Below are positions 13,001-23,683 of a stretch of DNA of 64,000 nt, one piece after another. The stretch is from Apostichopus japonicus (lineage: Eukaryota > Echinodermata > Holothuroidea > Aspidochirotida > Stichopodidae). Under the pieces are notes generated by a model. It was not told where the DNA came from. It worked only from the letters and a program-made list of their open reading frames with translations, and made no database searches. Where the stretch lies: assembly GCF_037975245.1 (NCBI RefSeq), contig NC_092562.1, positions 4,084,001 to 4,148,000 on the forward strand, read 5' to 3'. Both the position numbers and the translations under genes were made by a program. Each line of letters opens with the position of its first letter. The first letter of the stretch is position 1.

Positions 13001-16000
13001 TGTGAGACTGGGACTGTTGTGAGACTAACTTTTTTGTGAGACTAGGACTGTTGTGAGACTAGGACTGTTGTTAGATTGACTGTTGTAAGACTATGACTAT
13101 TGTGAGACTATGAATGTTGTGAGACTAACACTGTTGTGAGACTAAATCTGTTGTAAGACTAACTGTTGTTAGACTGACTGTTGTAAGACTATGACTATTG
13201 TGTGACTATGAATGTTGTGCGACTATGAATGTTGTGAGACTAACACTGTTGTGAGACTAGGACTGTTGTGAGACTATAACTGTTGTTAGACTGACTGTTG
13301 TGAGACTAGGACTATTGTGAGACTATGACTGTTATGAGACTAGGACTGTTGTGAGACTAACACTGTTGTGAGACTAGGACTGTTGTGAGACTAGGACTGT
13401 CGTTAGACTTTGACTGTTGTTAGACTATAAATTGCTTGCAAAATCTACTGTTTCATTTCATTTATTTGGTTTTAAGGCAACAAAGTGTAGCACTTTAGGT
13501 AAAATGTCCAATTACATATGAACAAACAACACCCTCCTCCCCCCAGGGGGGAGGAGGGTGTCTCCCCAGGGGGGAGAATCAAAAGAAATCATTTAACTTG
13601 ACAAGTTTAGAAGAGAAACCAAATACTCATCAGATGTATCTACTTTTACTTCTCACCCAAACATTTCCTTTTCATTTCCACCAACAGTATGGATGAATTC
13701 CTTTGGAAGAGAATTGATCTCAGTGAAAAGAAGTTTGTATCTGGGACGCTGGGCCCGATCCTCCTTCGAACTGGAATTGCTGCCAAACTTGCCAGAAGTA
13801 CGATAATAGGATCATTATTTGAAAAGTAAGTAACTTAAACACTGTTCTTGTAACATGGTTTATCTTTCTTCTCATTTTTATTAGATGGATTTCTCAGCTG
13901 GTGGCCAGCAGCCTAAATTGTAGCACACCATAGGCCACAATTGGTGGCCAGCAGCCCAAATCTAGCATACCAAAGGTTACAAGGGGGGCCAGATACAGAA
14001 GGTCGGCCCACGGTTCTGCATTAAATCAAGCAAGCACAGGGGATTAATTTATCAAGTACCACATCGCAAAATGCTGTGCATCATATGGGCAAAGTGCTAT
14101 ATATGTACAGCAGTTTTGTACAGAGGGACCGGTAGTATGTTATTAGAGAGACAATTTCAGAATATTCAAAACTGCTACCCAACATTGGCATATTATTAAT
14201 TCCCTGATGCAGCATTGCAGGCCTGAGCATTATACCGTCCTTTCCTTGCACGTTGTCCAAGCTAGGTGAAGTGAAATTCTGGGTCTGTCTGTCCCTTGTT
14301 ATTTTAAATTGAGAAACCCTGGATTTAGATGGAATTTGCCAGTTAATGCTGTCATGTGGTAACATTGTAGAAAACGGTCCTATTTAGTGCAGTTGGCACG
14401 GCGTCAGATAGTACGATATTTTGCCAAACTTTGCACCCTCCTTAGACAATTTGCCGGTATCTCAAACATCTATTTCAGAAGTTAAAGACCTGTGTCTTTT
14501 ATTTAGGTATCTTGCTATGTCGTACTTGTTGTAACCAACGAAGAAAAGATAACTCTGATTTAGGGCAGGTCCAAGCTATTTGAACTGTGACGTACGGGAC
14601 ATTTCAGAGACTTCAATGTGTCTAAAAGTTATAAAAAATCTATTTACCATCAAAATAACTCATGACTCATGAAGATTTCCTACACTTGCTTTAATTAGGT
14701 CCCATCTTAATTAATGTACAGTGTGACGTACGGGACCAGAGAATTTTGTGTTTTTTTTACTAAAGAGCAAAGCTGAAATCCCTCTGAAAGTAGGAGGGCA
14801 GTGATCAAGCTGTTATAACTAGTGAATAGCCTAACCTCCCAAGGGCTAAGCTATAACATATTAGAAAAAAATATGAAGCCATTCCAGTTCAGTGATTACA
14901 CAAATGAAAATTGTCCTGTGACGTACGGGACATGTGACGTACGGGACAATTTGTCCAAATAAAAATTGACTATGAAAACTCATTTTTTTTATTCCTGAAT
15001 ATACCATAACAAGCTGATTTCTACATAAAAACATTAATTTGGATATGCCAGAACAATGACATTGGTAATTTCATGCCATATTTCCTTCTTTCTGGGATCA
15101 AAAAGAGCAGTGACTGTACTTGTGAGATCATTCCACTACATAAGACATGGAATGCGTAAAGTATAAATCTACTCTACACATTCATCAAATACTCATAACA
15201 TCAATTCTAGCTTTGTTAGACCACAAATGATTCAAGATGCAAAGTTTTGATGCAAAACTGTTTTGGTATATAATGTACAACACTGTATCATACTCCCCAC
15301 TATTGACCCTCAAGTTGAAATATGATCCATCCCATTCAAAACATATCAAAATGTCCACAGTAACTTCCACATAATGTCCATCTATGAAACTAGTACAACA
15401 AAGAAAACTCTATAGACCTAATACTGGTTACCAGACCAAATACTCATAACATCAATTCTAGCTTTGTTAGACCACAAATGATTCAAGATGCAAAACTGTT
15501 TCGATGCAAAACTGTTTCGGTATATACTGTACAACACTGTATCATACTCCCAACTATTGACCCTCAAGTTGAAATATGATCCATCCCATTCAAAACATAT
15601 CAAAATGTCCACAGTAACGTCCACATAATGTCCATCTATGAAACTAGTACAACAAAGAAAACTCTATAGACTTAATACTGGTTATTGAACAAACTCATGA
15701 GGGATTGTACGCTGCAAAAATTGGGCGATAGATACACTTGTAACTAAAAATATCAATGTCTACTATCTAAGTTCAGGACACAAGAACATTGTTGCACAGT
15801 CATGATAGTCACACTTCACAATAGGCCTACGAAATGTTGAAATGCAAACTCAACATTCTTGAAGTCGTCCTCATTCGATGTCAATGTTGAATAGCATTTT
15901 AGATGATTCTGTATCCCACACACACGCACACAATTCACTTCCCGATAGTTTATTGAACAACACCTGGGCTGTTGGTGGTCATTGGTCAATGGTTTATTCG

Positions 16001-19000
16001 AAGCCATGATGTGCTCTTCAGGTATGCAGGGATTATAAGTTGCAACTACCATCTTTCAACAAAATAAATTTGTAAGCATTGGAAGGTTTCAAGTAGAGGT
16101 CCCCATTGGAGCCCATGAATGTTTATTATTTATAAATTCAGGGTTTCCCCCACACTATGTCCCGTACGTCACATTTTGTCCTGTACGTCACATTTTAAAT
16201 TTTGATAATTAGATTTGCTGTGAATATTATTTCAATTTTTTGGGGATGGATTTTGTTGAACAATGTTCTTAATTAGAACTTTACAGAATATCAGCAAAAA
16301 AAAATTGTTCCTCCATATCAAAATTTCAAAAAAAGTGCTGAAAATTGTGACGTACGGGACATCAGTATTTGGACACTGGCTAATTAGCATATTTAATTGA
16401 TGAACCCCCCAAACATAATATGTCAAAATTATTGGAAGGAAGGGTGTATCATGTCCCACATAACTTATATTCAATAAGTTCATATTGCTGGCAGGGAAAT
16501 AGGATTCCAAATGTCCCGTACGTCACACTGCAATTTGAATTTATGCAAATTAGCCAGCTGTAATTGTTCGAATAGGCAAATCAATTAAAAAAAATTATGA
16601 AAATCTGAAACTTCAATAATTTAGCTTTAACATGACACCACATTTAGGGTGCTTCAGTAAAGTTTGAAATTTGGCTTCTAGGGATACAATAGCTTGGACC
16701 TGCCCTTTACTCGATTTATTCTGCTCTATTTAAGTGATTTGTCTACGTTATAAGGTGCTGTTTACATCGTGTCTATAGCCTCCAATTGGTGTCCCTCTAC
16801 TCCTTTAATCATAGTACAAATACTACAGTACTAAAACCTATAAAACCTCACGGGTAATGTAATATCTGTCTGAAAGTCAAAACGGATTGGTTGATCTACA
16901 TAATTGCTTGTTTTGCCCCTCCTGCTAGCATATATACAATTATAATAATGAGCAAGACATTTGCACACAAGATGAGCGCACGATACAATTTACATAAATT
17001 TAATAAACCAAATTTCATCATGTTTCCTGCAGTAATTTAAATACTCCAGCAGATTTCAGACATAAGAAATTCTCGTCATCAAGAGACCTGCCGTTTTTAG
17101 AAAGTTTTTATTGGTAGAAATCTGGCAAAAGATTTGAAAGAAAAACATCTGCGATCAATCCTTCTTCTGCCTGAAAAAAGAGCCTGAAATTGTCAGTTTT
17201 AGATTTATGCAGGGTGTGCTCATGCAATATGTCTATAGAGCTTAACTATAAATCTCACCACATCGTTGTTCCAGTGTGGTCACCGTGGTGTAAATGTTAG
17301 AGTAGCTGTAAGAGCACCTCCTCATCACCTGTCTTTTGGCTGTCCTCTCTTTTTGCAGTAATTCCAGTCAGATTCCAGACGAGATTCATCTCACCTTGCA
17401 ATACCTGGATCTGTCTATGTGTAACAGCAGACCGAAACTTCTGCAAGAAATACTGTCCAAGTGTACGAGTCTGAGGAAACTCAGCCTGGAGAGTTGTACG
17501 GTCACCGAGGGAATGCTGACCTCCATCGGTGTGCAGGGAGGACTCGAAGAACTCAACTTGTGTATGTGTCTGGAGATAGATGACACAGAACTCCAATTAT
17601 CTCTCGCGAAATGTCAAAGGTGATTTGATACTGACATCTCTCTCGAAGCAGACCATGACACATTTTCCTTTTCCATGGTTTCATTAGTACATACATACAC
17701 ATCTTATTGATCACCTAAACAAGACACAAACCTGTCCTAATCTTATTACTCTATGTGATAGAGGTATCTGTTTGTGAACACCGACCACCCCCAACCCCGC
17801 GCCCTTCTCACTCAACCCTCCACAGCCAGGAGACACAAACCTAACCTTCATTATTGAACTATGTGAAAGAGATAACTATCACAAACATGTCCCCAAAAAC
17901 AGCTCAGATAAATCTTATCCTGTTAAGGAAATATTTCCGATGTAAATCTCCTTCACACACACAAGGTAGAAGGCTTGATCTTGTCCAAATATGATGTCAT
18001 CGAGCCACTGAGCATAATATTACATATTAACTTGTTTGTTTTAAATCGTATTTCCTAAGTTAATCAAATACAAACTTTCAATCTATATTTTAGATTAAAA
18101 AGTCTCAACTTGGCCTGGTTAAATCTCAGCCGAAAAGTTGTCAGATCTCTGGTCGAAGTCTTACCGCAGAGTTTGGAGAAGCTGAACATCGGTGGATGCA
18201 GAGAGAGTCTACGAGATGAAGGTTAGCAAAAAACTCAAATAAAGATCTTGACTTTTTGAGTTGAAATTGGTGAACGTGTCAGTACTAGTACGTAGTAAAA
18301 TCCCGTAAATAAAGTAGCTCAGTAATTGGTATAGTCAATATTATTTCAGGTATTGAAACAAACGTAATGATGTTTTTTGCAAAATTTGAAATTTATTTTC
18401 ACATGTGTAATAATATACAACTATGAAAAGTGTCTGACAAAAAACACATGTTTGGATGGATTCAAATTCATCAAGTACTCACTCAGGTAAACACATTTGA
18501 TGGAAAAGAAAGATTCAGAAGGATGTATTTGTTTTGTTAATTGCAGTTGTGTTGTAAGAAATAATCACGTTTGGATAAACTTTTTCCTACCAACCTCAAA
18601 AAGCTGCTTTTCATTGTATAACCTCTTATTAGAATAAATTGTAAAAATTTGACCCAGCACAACTTTGTATAGTAAACCTATGGTTGCTACAAGTAATATA
18701 TAACAATATGCAGAAATCCAGAATGTGACTAAATGTGTATATATGGGTTCAACATATGCAAATTTATAGCCCACTGCAATACAGTTTTCAAGATTTAAAT
18801 CTTGCATTAATCCCGCCATGTGACCCTAAACATGATTTCACGCCCCATTAAGCCATCCTTTCCTTTCCCTGCTTGTATTGTAAACTGCATCTGGTGGATT
18901 TGTACAGCTGTCAGTGCCCGTTTTCAAGGTAACGACACATTCTTTGGTAAAATTCTCTGCTGTGATAATGTTCAGAAGCCTCGGTAAATTGCTGACGTTG

Positions 19001-19911
19001 TTGGCATCCATCTGGTGGGACTAACAAATGTTAAAAACTTCCAAAGAAATAACCAATATGTGACTCCTCAAAATAAAAAAACAATGTCGTAAAGAGAACA
19101 CAACATTACTGTATAAGCAATATGTGAACATGATACCTGATGTGGCAAAAAGTATTTGAGTTGATTTTTGTTGAACCTGTGTTCCAGTCAATGTAAAGTT
19201 TCCTTCGTATTTTCCCCTCTTCACAGACATTGAAATATTAGCTGCACGTTGCCAAAGTCTGATCGAGTTAGATCTCAGTGACGGGTCCAGCTTGACCGGC
19301 AGTATTTTTGTTGATCTGGAAACTTTATCGGGCCTTCAACACCTGGCATTGAGCCGGTGCTACAGAATCCCTAATCCTATGCAATTGTGAGTAGAAGTAT
19401 TCAAATCACAGCTTTGAAACTCAACATACATCTGTCATTTACTTCCCAGCAGATCATACACCACAGTTTAAAATTTGTGCTGTACTTTTGATGTTCAAAC
19501 CAGTTGTAGAGAATATCTCTTAGCCAACTGGTAATTTGAACCAGGGAATAGTATTAATATCCTGACAACTGTTATTTTGCCTCTCCAAACTGAAAATCTC
19601 AAGTTAGTTGCAAGCCTGACATGTTTGAAGATCTTACATCAATTCTGTCCTACTTATTCTCTCCCCCAGATTATAAATATATATATATATTTCTTTATTC
19701 TTTCTTTCTTGACAGGATGGATTGTTTGAAGAGACTCAAGGTCTTGAAGGCCGTAGAACTGTTTGGACTGATCACAGAAAAGGACTTGAAAGTAATGTCT
19801 GAAATGCTCAGTCCGGTAAGAATCAACACCCATCCGTTCTCATCTATTTCCCGTCCGACTATGTCGATGAGCAAAAGAAGCTACACGTGGGAGATCAACT
19901 GTAAAGAATGA
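10088..19911 (+). CDS. SKP2: SKP2, F-box/LRR substrate receptor of SCF ubiquitin ligase, 8 coding exons, 419 aa
   Basis: Coding exons: 10088-10234, 10885-11005, 11934-12042, 13688-13825, 17359-17619, 18094-18221, 19227-19386, 19716-19911. All splice phases agree and the product is 419 aa (human SKP2 is 424). The N-terminal segment TRFVWD...GVKELE resembles the SKP2 N-terminus. The F-box spans about residues 90-136 (DSFESLSDEIILSIL, SKRWKRLC, LWKRIDL). Leucine-rich repeats fill about 178-395 (LQYLDLSMC, LRKLSLESC, LEELNLCMC, LKSLNLAW, LIELDLSD, LQHLALSRC). The C-terminal tail HPFSSISRPT...TWEINCKE matches the characteristic SKP2 tail that folds back under the repeats. By family knowledge it recruits cell-cycle inhibitors such as p27 for ubiquitylation through SKP1-CUL1. 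The start at 10088 lies 11 bases inside its exon; an upstream in-frame extension via another exon is possible. Intron 3 starts directly with a minisatellite and intron 4 holds a 2.1-kb transposon. Confidence 0.96.
10527..10552. repeat. perfect 26-bp palindrome in SKP2 intron 1
   Basis: Three overlapping GTTAAC hexamers form a perfect self-complementary 26-mer. The left half is ACTGTTAACTGTT and the right half is its reverse complement. Another GTTAAC sits just upstream at 10521. It could extrude as a hairpin or bind a dimeric factor, but no function is shown. Confidence 0.85.
12043..13432. repeat. 1.4-kb minisatellite at the start of SKP2 intron 3
   Basis: Dozens of head-to-tail, slightly diverged units of about 14-17 bp have the form GTGAGACTAACACTGTT. 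Variants include ACTATGACTGTT, GGACTGTT and a TTAGACTGACTGTT subtype. Higher-order blocks recur, such as units around 12300-12420 resembling 12725-12840. The array begins exactly at the intron's own 5' splice site, whose first 17 bases (GTGAGTGTAACACTGTT) differ from the unit by two bases. Confidence 0.95.
13531..13580. repeat. G/C-rich perfect inverted repeat
   Basis: ACCCTCCTCCCCCC at 13531-13544 faces its exact reverse complement at 13546-13559 across a single base. A second, imperfect copy, CTCCCCAGGGGGGAG, follows. It can fold as a very stable hairpin, and each strand has G/C runs that could instead form quadruplex or i-motif. It lies in SKP2 intron 3, about 110 bases upstream of exon 4. 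Confidence 0.85.
14563..16705. mobile_element. 2.1-kb DNA transposon, 18-bp TIRs, subterminal TGACGTACGGGACA repeats
   Basis: The left end GGGCAGGTCCAAGCTATT (14563-14580) has its exact reverse complement at 16688-16705. Both ends are flanked by TTTA (14559-14562 and 16706-16709), a likely 4-bp target-site duplication. Eight copies of TGTGACGTACGGGACAT or its reverse complement lie near the ends. Forward copies start near 14586, 14722, 14917, 14933 and 16346; reverse copies start near 16157, 16177 and 16511, the second with one change. Such mirrored motifs are typical of transposase-binding subterminal repeats. No recognisable transposase is present, so the copy is probably non-autonomous. 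A TTTA target would fit several 4-bp-duplicating superfamilies; I do not assign one. It lies in SKP2 intron 4. Confidence 0.88.
15186..15683 (-). repeat. tandem duplication (~251-bp period) carrying an in-frame repeated peptide
   Basis: Two near-identical copies (15186-15431 and 15437-15683) lie inside the transposon. On the minus strand both are open for about 61-68 codons and encode closely similar peptides containing FEWDGSYFNLRVNS and SNKARIDVMS. The indel between them leaves the frame intact (SKLCILNH versus SKQFCILNH). The open frames start with non-ATG codons, so these would be internal pieces or exons, not complete genes. A further open minus-strand segment lies at 15816-16052. The peptide family is not recognised. 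The duplication is certain; coding function is a guess. Confidence 0.6.
17710..17890. repeat. inverted copy of the dispersed repeat at 5.36 kb
   Basis: Its reverse complement reproduces the order seen at 5.36-5.54 kb: a CACATAG phrase, GGTTAGGTTTGTGTCTCCTG, GCTGTGGAGGG, then a G-rich block, then a second CACATAG phrase. It sits in SKP2 intron 5. The element class is unknown. Confidence 0.6.
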
Positions 19912-20094
19912 CTCTGCACAGTCGACACATCAAGAAACATTCTGAATCTGTCATTTTGAACTCTAGAGCTTTGTTTTTTCTGCAAATGGTCGTGAAAGAA
20001 AACTTGAACAGAGCATAGCAAATATGGCCACCTGGTGATCAGGTCTGAAGACAATTGAGTTCTGGAATGTCCACTGATATGGGAAAGGTCGATA

Positions 20095-20540
20095 AAGCCT
20101 GGACACAAGATGGTCATTGATATAAAACAGCCATTTTATAAACTGGACTAAGCATGGCCTTCGATTAGATGATTTGCCATGTACAGTTGGACTGTATATG
20201 GTCAATGATAAAAAAAAATACAGCTGTAAACAGCTAGACAGCCATTGATATAAACTATAGTTATGAACTGCTGGACTCAACATGGCCTCTGATACAAAGT
20301 TACAAAGTATAGTTATTAACAGCTGGACACAACTTGCCCATTGATACAAACTATAGTTATGAACAGCTGGACTCGACATGGCCTTTGATACAAACTATAG
20401 TTATTGACAGCTGGACTCTACATGGCTTTTGACAAGAAAGTCATTGACATAAACTACAGCCAATTAACAACTGTACACAACATGTTCATTGACAACAAGT
20501 GTAGCTATGTACAGTTGGACTCAAGATGGCTATTGCTATA
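20095..20540. repeat. degenerate 43-53-bp tandem repeat just after SKP2
   Basis: Units of the form CTATAGTTATGAACAGCTGG, then ACTCAACATGGC and CTTTGATACAAA, recur with starts near 20255, 20308, 20351 and 20395. More degraded units lie on both sides. It begins about 180 bases after the SKP2 stop, so it may be transcribed in the 3' UTR. The 138-codon minus-strand open frame crossing it (19963-20379) is a repeat artefact. Confidence 0.8.
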
Positions 20541-22061
20541 GATAAGAGCATATGGTAGACCAGATTGTGAAATGTTGAAAGACAATTTTTTCGGAATTGC
20601 TGAAGAATGTTAGAGCAGTTCAGAAATGTTAGTTTGTGTTCTGCATGAATTGAAACGAAAATGTTGACAGGACTGGTTGGGTGGTTAGGGCAATATTTTA
20701 ATAGTGTGTTTTAAACAGAGATAGATATATTGTTTTTATACAAAGAGGAAACTGTCAACTGTATTGTTTGCATGGTATATCAAAAGGGACATTTCATAAC
20801 TAGACGTTGAAAGTTCCTGAAGTTTTAGATATTTTTTTTTTTGAGACTGATGACTTGTTGGTCAAATGGAAGCAAATGAAAGTTTTAAATTGGTAAGCTT
20901 ATAGTATATCCAGATCTAATTAATTGATGAGACTTGCAGTATTTCAGCAAAATGTATTGTTTTTATTCAATATTTTGAAAGTCTAAATTCCTCATAAGTT
21001 ATGACATGACAAACAACAAATGTTAACATGGCCGGATTGAGCTAGTGCGGGGCCCTAAGCATTCAGCTAAGGCGCATTCCATTTTTTGTTTTCATCTTTT
21101 CTCCATGGCTAATATCTTTGTATTTATGGGTGTCATATATGTATCACATAGATACTACACTCCCATTAATAACTGTTAAAATAATAACCCCAATTTGAAC
21201 GTGATAATTTGCTAAAATTGCTAACCTTTAACACCCAGTGGTTCATGAAAGCTGAAGGCTGAATAGTACTATAGTAAAAGAGCTAGTGTAGAGTCACTGA
21301 ATCAGATAATGATACAGCCTTGCAAGGATTTAGCACGAGGCCCTTGATTTGCTACTAGGTTTATGCTGGACTGGATGTGTCTTCATGTCCCCTCCAAGTG
21401 CCAGTTGCACAAATTCTCTCTTCCATTGCATTGCTTGATTGATTTATGAGAATCAAATTGAAAATCAAAGAAGCATTTGGCTATTCAGGATTCAAACCAG
21501 GGCCTTCAGAATTAGAAATTGTGAGTTATCCAGCACTTAGTTAGCAATCCCTATGTAGGGTTTGTGATTTCTGGTTATACGGTATGCAATAAATCATGGC
21601 TTTTGGTATTCACCCCTGGTAGAGAAACGGTTATGTAGGGATCACTACCAACTGGTAGCAGCTGGTTATTAGTTGCTCTGGTAGGTTACTGTGCATATTT
21701 CATTCTAGCAACACACACACAAGAAACCTTCTTGCTCATTCCAAATTATCTTTATAAACATATAATTTTTTTATAAACCATCATTAGCTACAGTATCGTT
21801 TGAAAGGTTATGGATATTAACAGTTCTTTTTTTTTTTTTTGCATGACGAAAGTTTTACATCAAAAATTAAACTTTCAGTTTCGTTGGTGAAAATCATCGT
21901 TTTAGAGATCCTTTCAATAGCACAGGCGTGTTTCCTTTATGCTTCCTATTACTTCATGTGTTAATGTAGTTAATTACGCAAACTTTTGCCCTAATGGACA
22001 TTAATACTAACACTCTTATCAGCTTTAGCATATTTACAATTTCACCTTGTGAATCTATGCG

Positions 22062-22700
22062 ATGGTGATGGCATGTGTGTGTGTGACACTTGTTTGTAAA
22101 CACCATAACTCAAATAGTTTATGGTGGATTAACTTCATACATGGTATGTGGATCTGTCTTATTGAGTATGAGAACTCTTTTCATTTCTGTGAAGTGGAAC
22201 GGTCATTTGGGGTCAACAGAGGTCAAAGTCTGAACAATTTGTAAATACTATAACTCAGAAAGTACATCGCTGGTGAATTTCATACTTGGTATGCAAATCC
22301 AGCTTGGTGAGTACAAGAACTATATTGAAATTAGTAGAGGTCAAACGTCACATGAGGTCATCAGGTGTCAAAGTCTGAAAAACCTTTCAAACATGATAAC
22401 CCCAAAATTGAAGCTAGAATTAGTCTTTGAATTCTTCAATGCTATGAGTTTCTTTGGTGAAGATAGTATGGTCAACTTCAGTTTTGTTTTGTGAAGGGTC
22501 CCTATAGGTCTTCAACAGAACATAGTCATATAGGAAATGAAATCTGCTTTAAAGAGATAGTCTTGCATAAAGCACACTCAAGTGGCCCTTATCAGTTTTT
22601 ACCTTCTGAGCTTCAAGAGGTCAATAGGTTATTTCAAATGAGCAATAATTGGCTCATGGGGTCAACATCTCAAATGGTCTCAAACTTGTCCATTTTCTGT
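22062..22700. repeat. AGGTCA-rich interspersed repeat, copy 1
   Basis: About 150-bp units each contain TTGTAAA(C/T)A, TTCATACTTGGTATG, a GTACAAGAAC-like phrase and a run of GGTCA half-sites (for example GGTCATTTGGGGTCAACAG followed by AGGTCAAAG). The same order of phrases occurs at 59.1-59.7 kb and partially at 52.56-52.75 kb. The open frames here are short and fit repeat sequence rather than protein. Confidence 0.75.
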
Positions 22701-23171
22701 GATTTATACTAGATGAATTTTCATTTGGCAGTAGGTTGTGAACAAATTTCACAGTGTATAAAACAATGTCATGTAACTCTCATTCATTAATAACAATAAC
22801 TTAACGGGATGGTTGGTGGCAGAAGTGATTTGCTAGCTCAAACTTCCTAAAAGAAAATATCCTTTTATTCATACATCTATGTGTCTATATATCACATAGG
22901 AAGACTGTTCTTTCTGGATATTGAAACATTTTTTAATAAAAATTCTATACTGTAGAATTTCTTACCAGTGAATTATATGCTTCATGCATACAGGGGAGTG
23001 CTACAAATAAGTGTTGAATCTCTCTTCTTTTCGGGTTCTCACTTAAGTCTTGGAAAAGTTTAAACTTACTTGTTCTTCTTTAGTCAGTTTTTTTTTGGTT
23101 GTGGTTCTGCTCGTTTCCAACTACTGATGTTCATGCATGGTCATAATCACATGGTATGGTCGTATGGATTT

Positions 23172-23683
23172 CTACGGAAGCATTGAAGGGAAATGTCAAT
23201 TGATGTTTTCATGAGATGGCAACAATTCGTCAAAATGACAAGAATCTGAAAATGATACATTTTGTCGACAAATACCAAATCGTTTAAATACCCCCTCCCC
23301 CCCCCAAAAAACCCCCAAAATTTACGTTTTTCTGTGGTGCAGTATCTCTAAAAATGCCAGAAATCAGCCTACCAACTTATGCTTCAACTCGTCAAAATGA
23401 CAAACATGAAACTTTACGTTTTGTTGAAATGTATCAACTCTTCAAAAAGACAACAATTACAAAATTCACATTTTTCAGAATCATGCCAACTCGTCAAAAT
23501 GTCCAAAATCTTTTTTTTTTTTTTTTTTTGTCGAAATGCATCTCGCCAAAAACTTAAAATTTTCAGATTTTGGACATTTTGACGATTTAGAGCATGTCGT
23601 CAATTTTCAACTTCTTGTCATATTGACGAGTTGCTGTATCTCATCATAAGGTCAATTTACATGTCCCTTCTATGCTTCCGTAG
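23172..23683. mobile_element. foldback/MITE-like element with ~65-bp imperfect inverted ends
   Basis: The left end reads CTACGGAAGCATTGAAGGG, continuing through a GAGATGGCAACAATTCGTC stretch. The reverse complement of the right end reads CTACGGAAGCATAGAAGGG and continues into GAGATACAGCAACTCGTC. Between them are several diverged copies of CAACTCGTCAAAATG and a poly-T run. No target-site duplication is obvious and no protein is encoded. It is probably a non-autonomous DNA transposon. Confidence 0.75.

Noticed and set aside
16232-16510. Minus-strand 92-codon frame in the transposon
   Set aside because: It runs through a subterminal repeat and AT-rich sequence, with no motif, unlike the duplicated frame further inside.
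19963-20379. 138-codon minus-strand open frame
   Set aside because: It reads through the 43-53-bp minisatellite; the repeated peptide reflects the DNA repeat.
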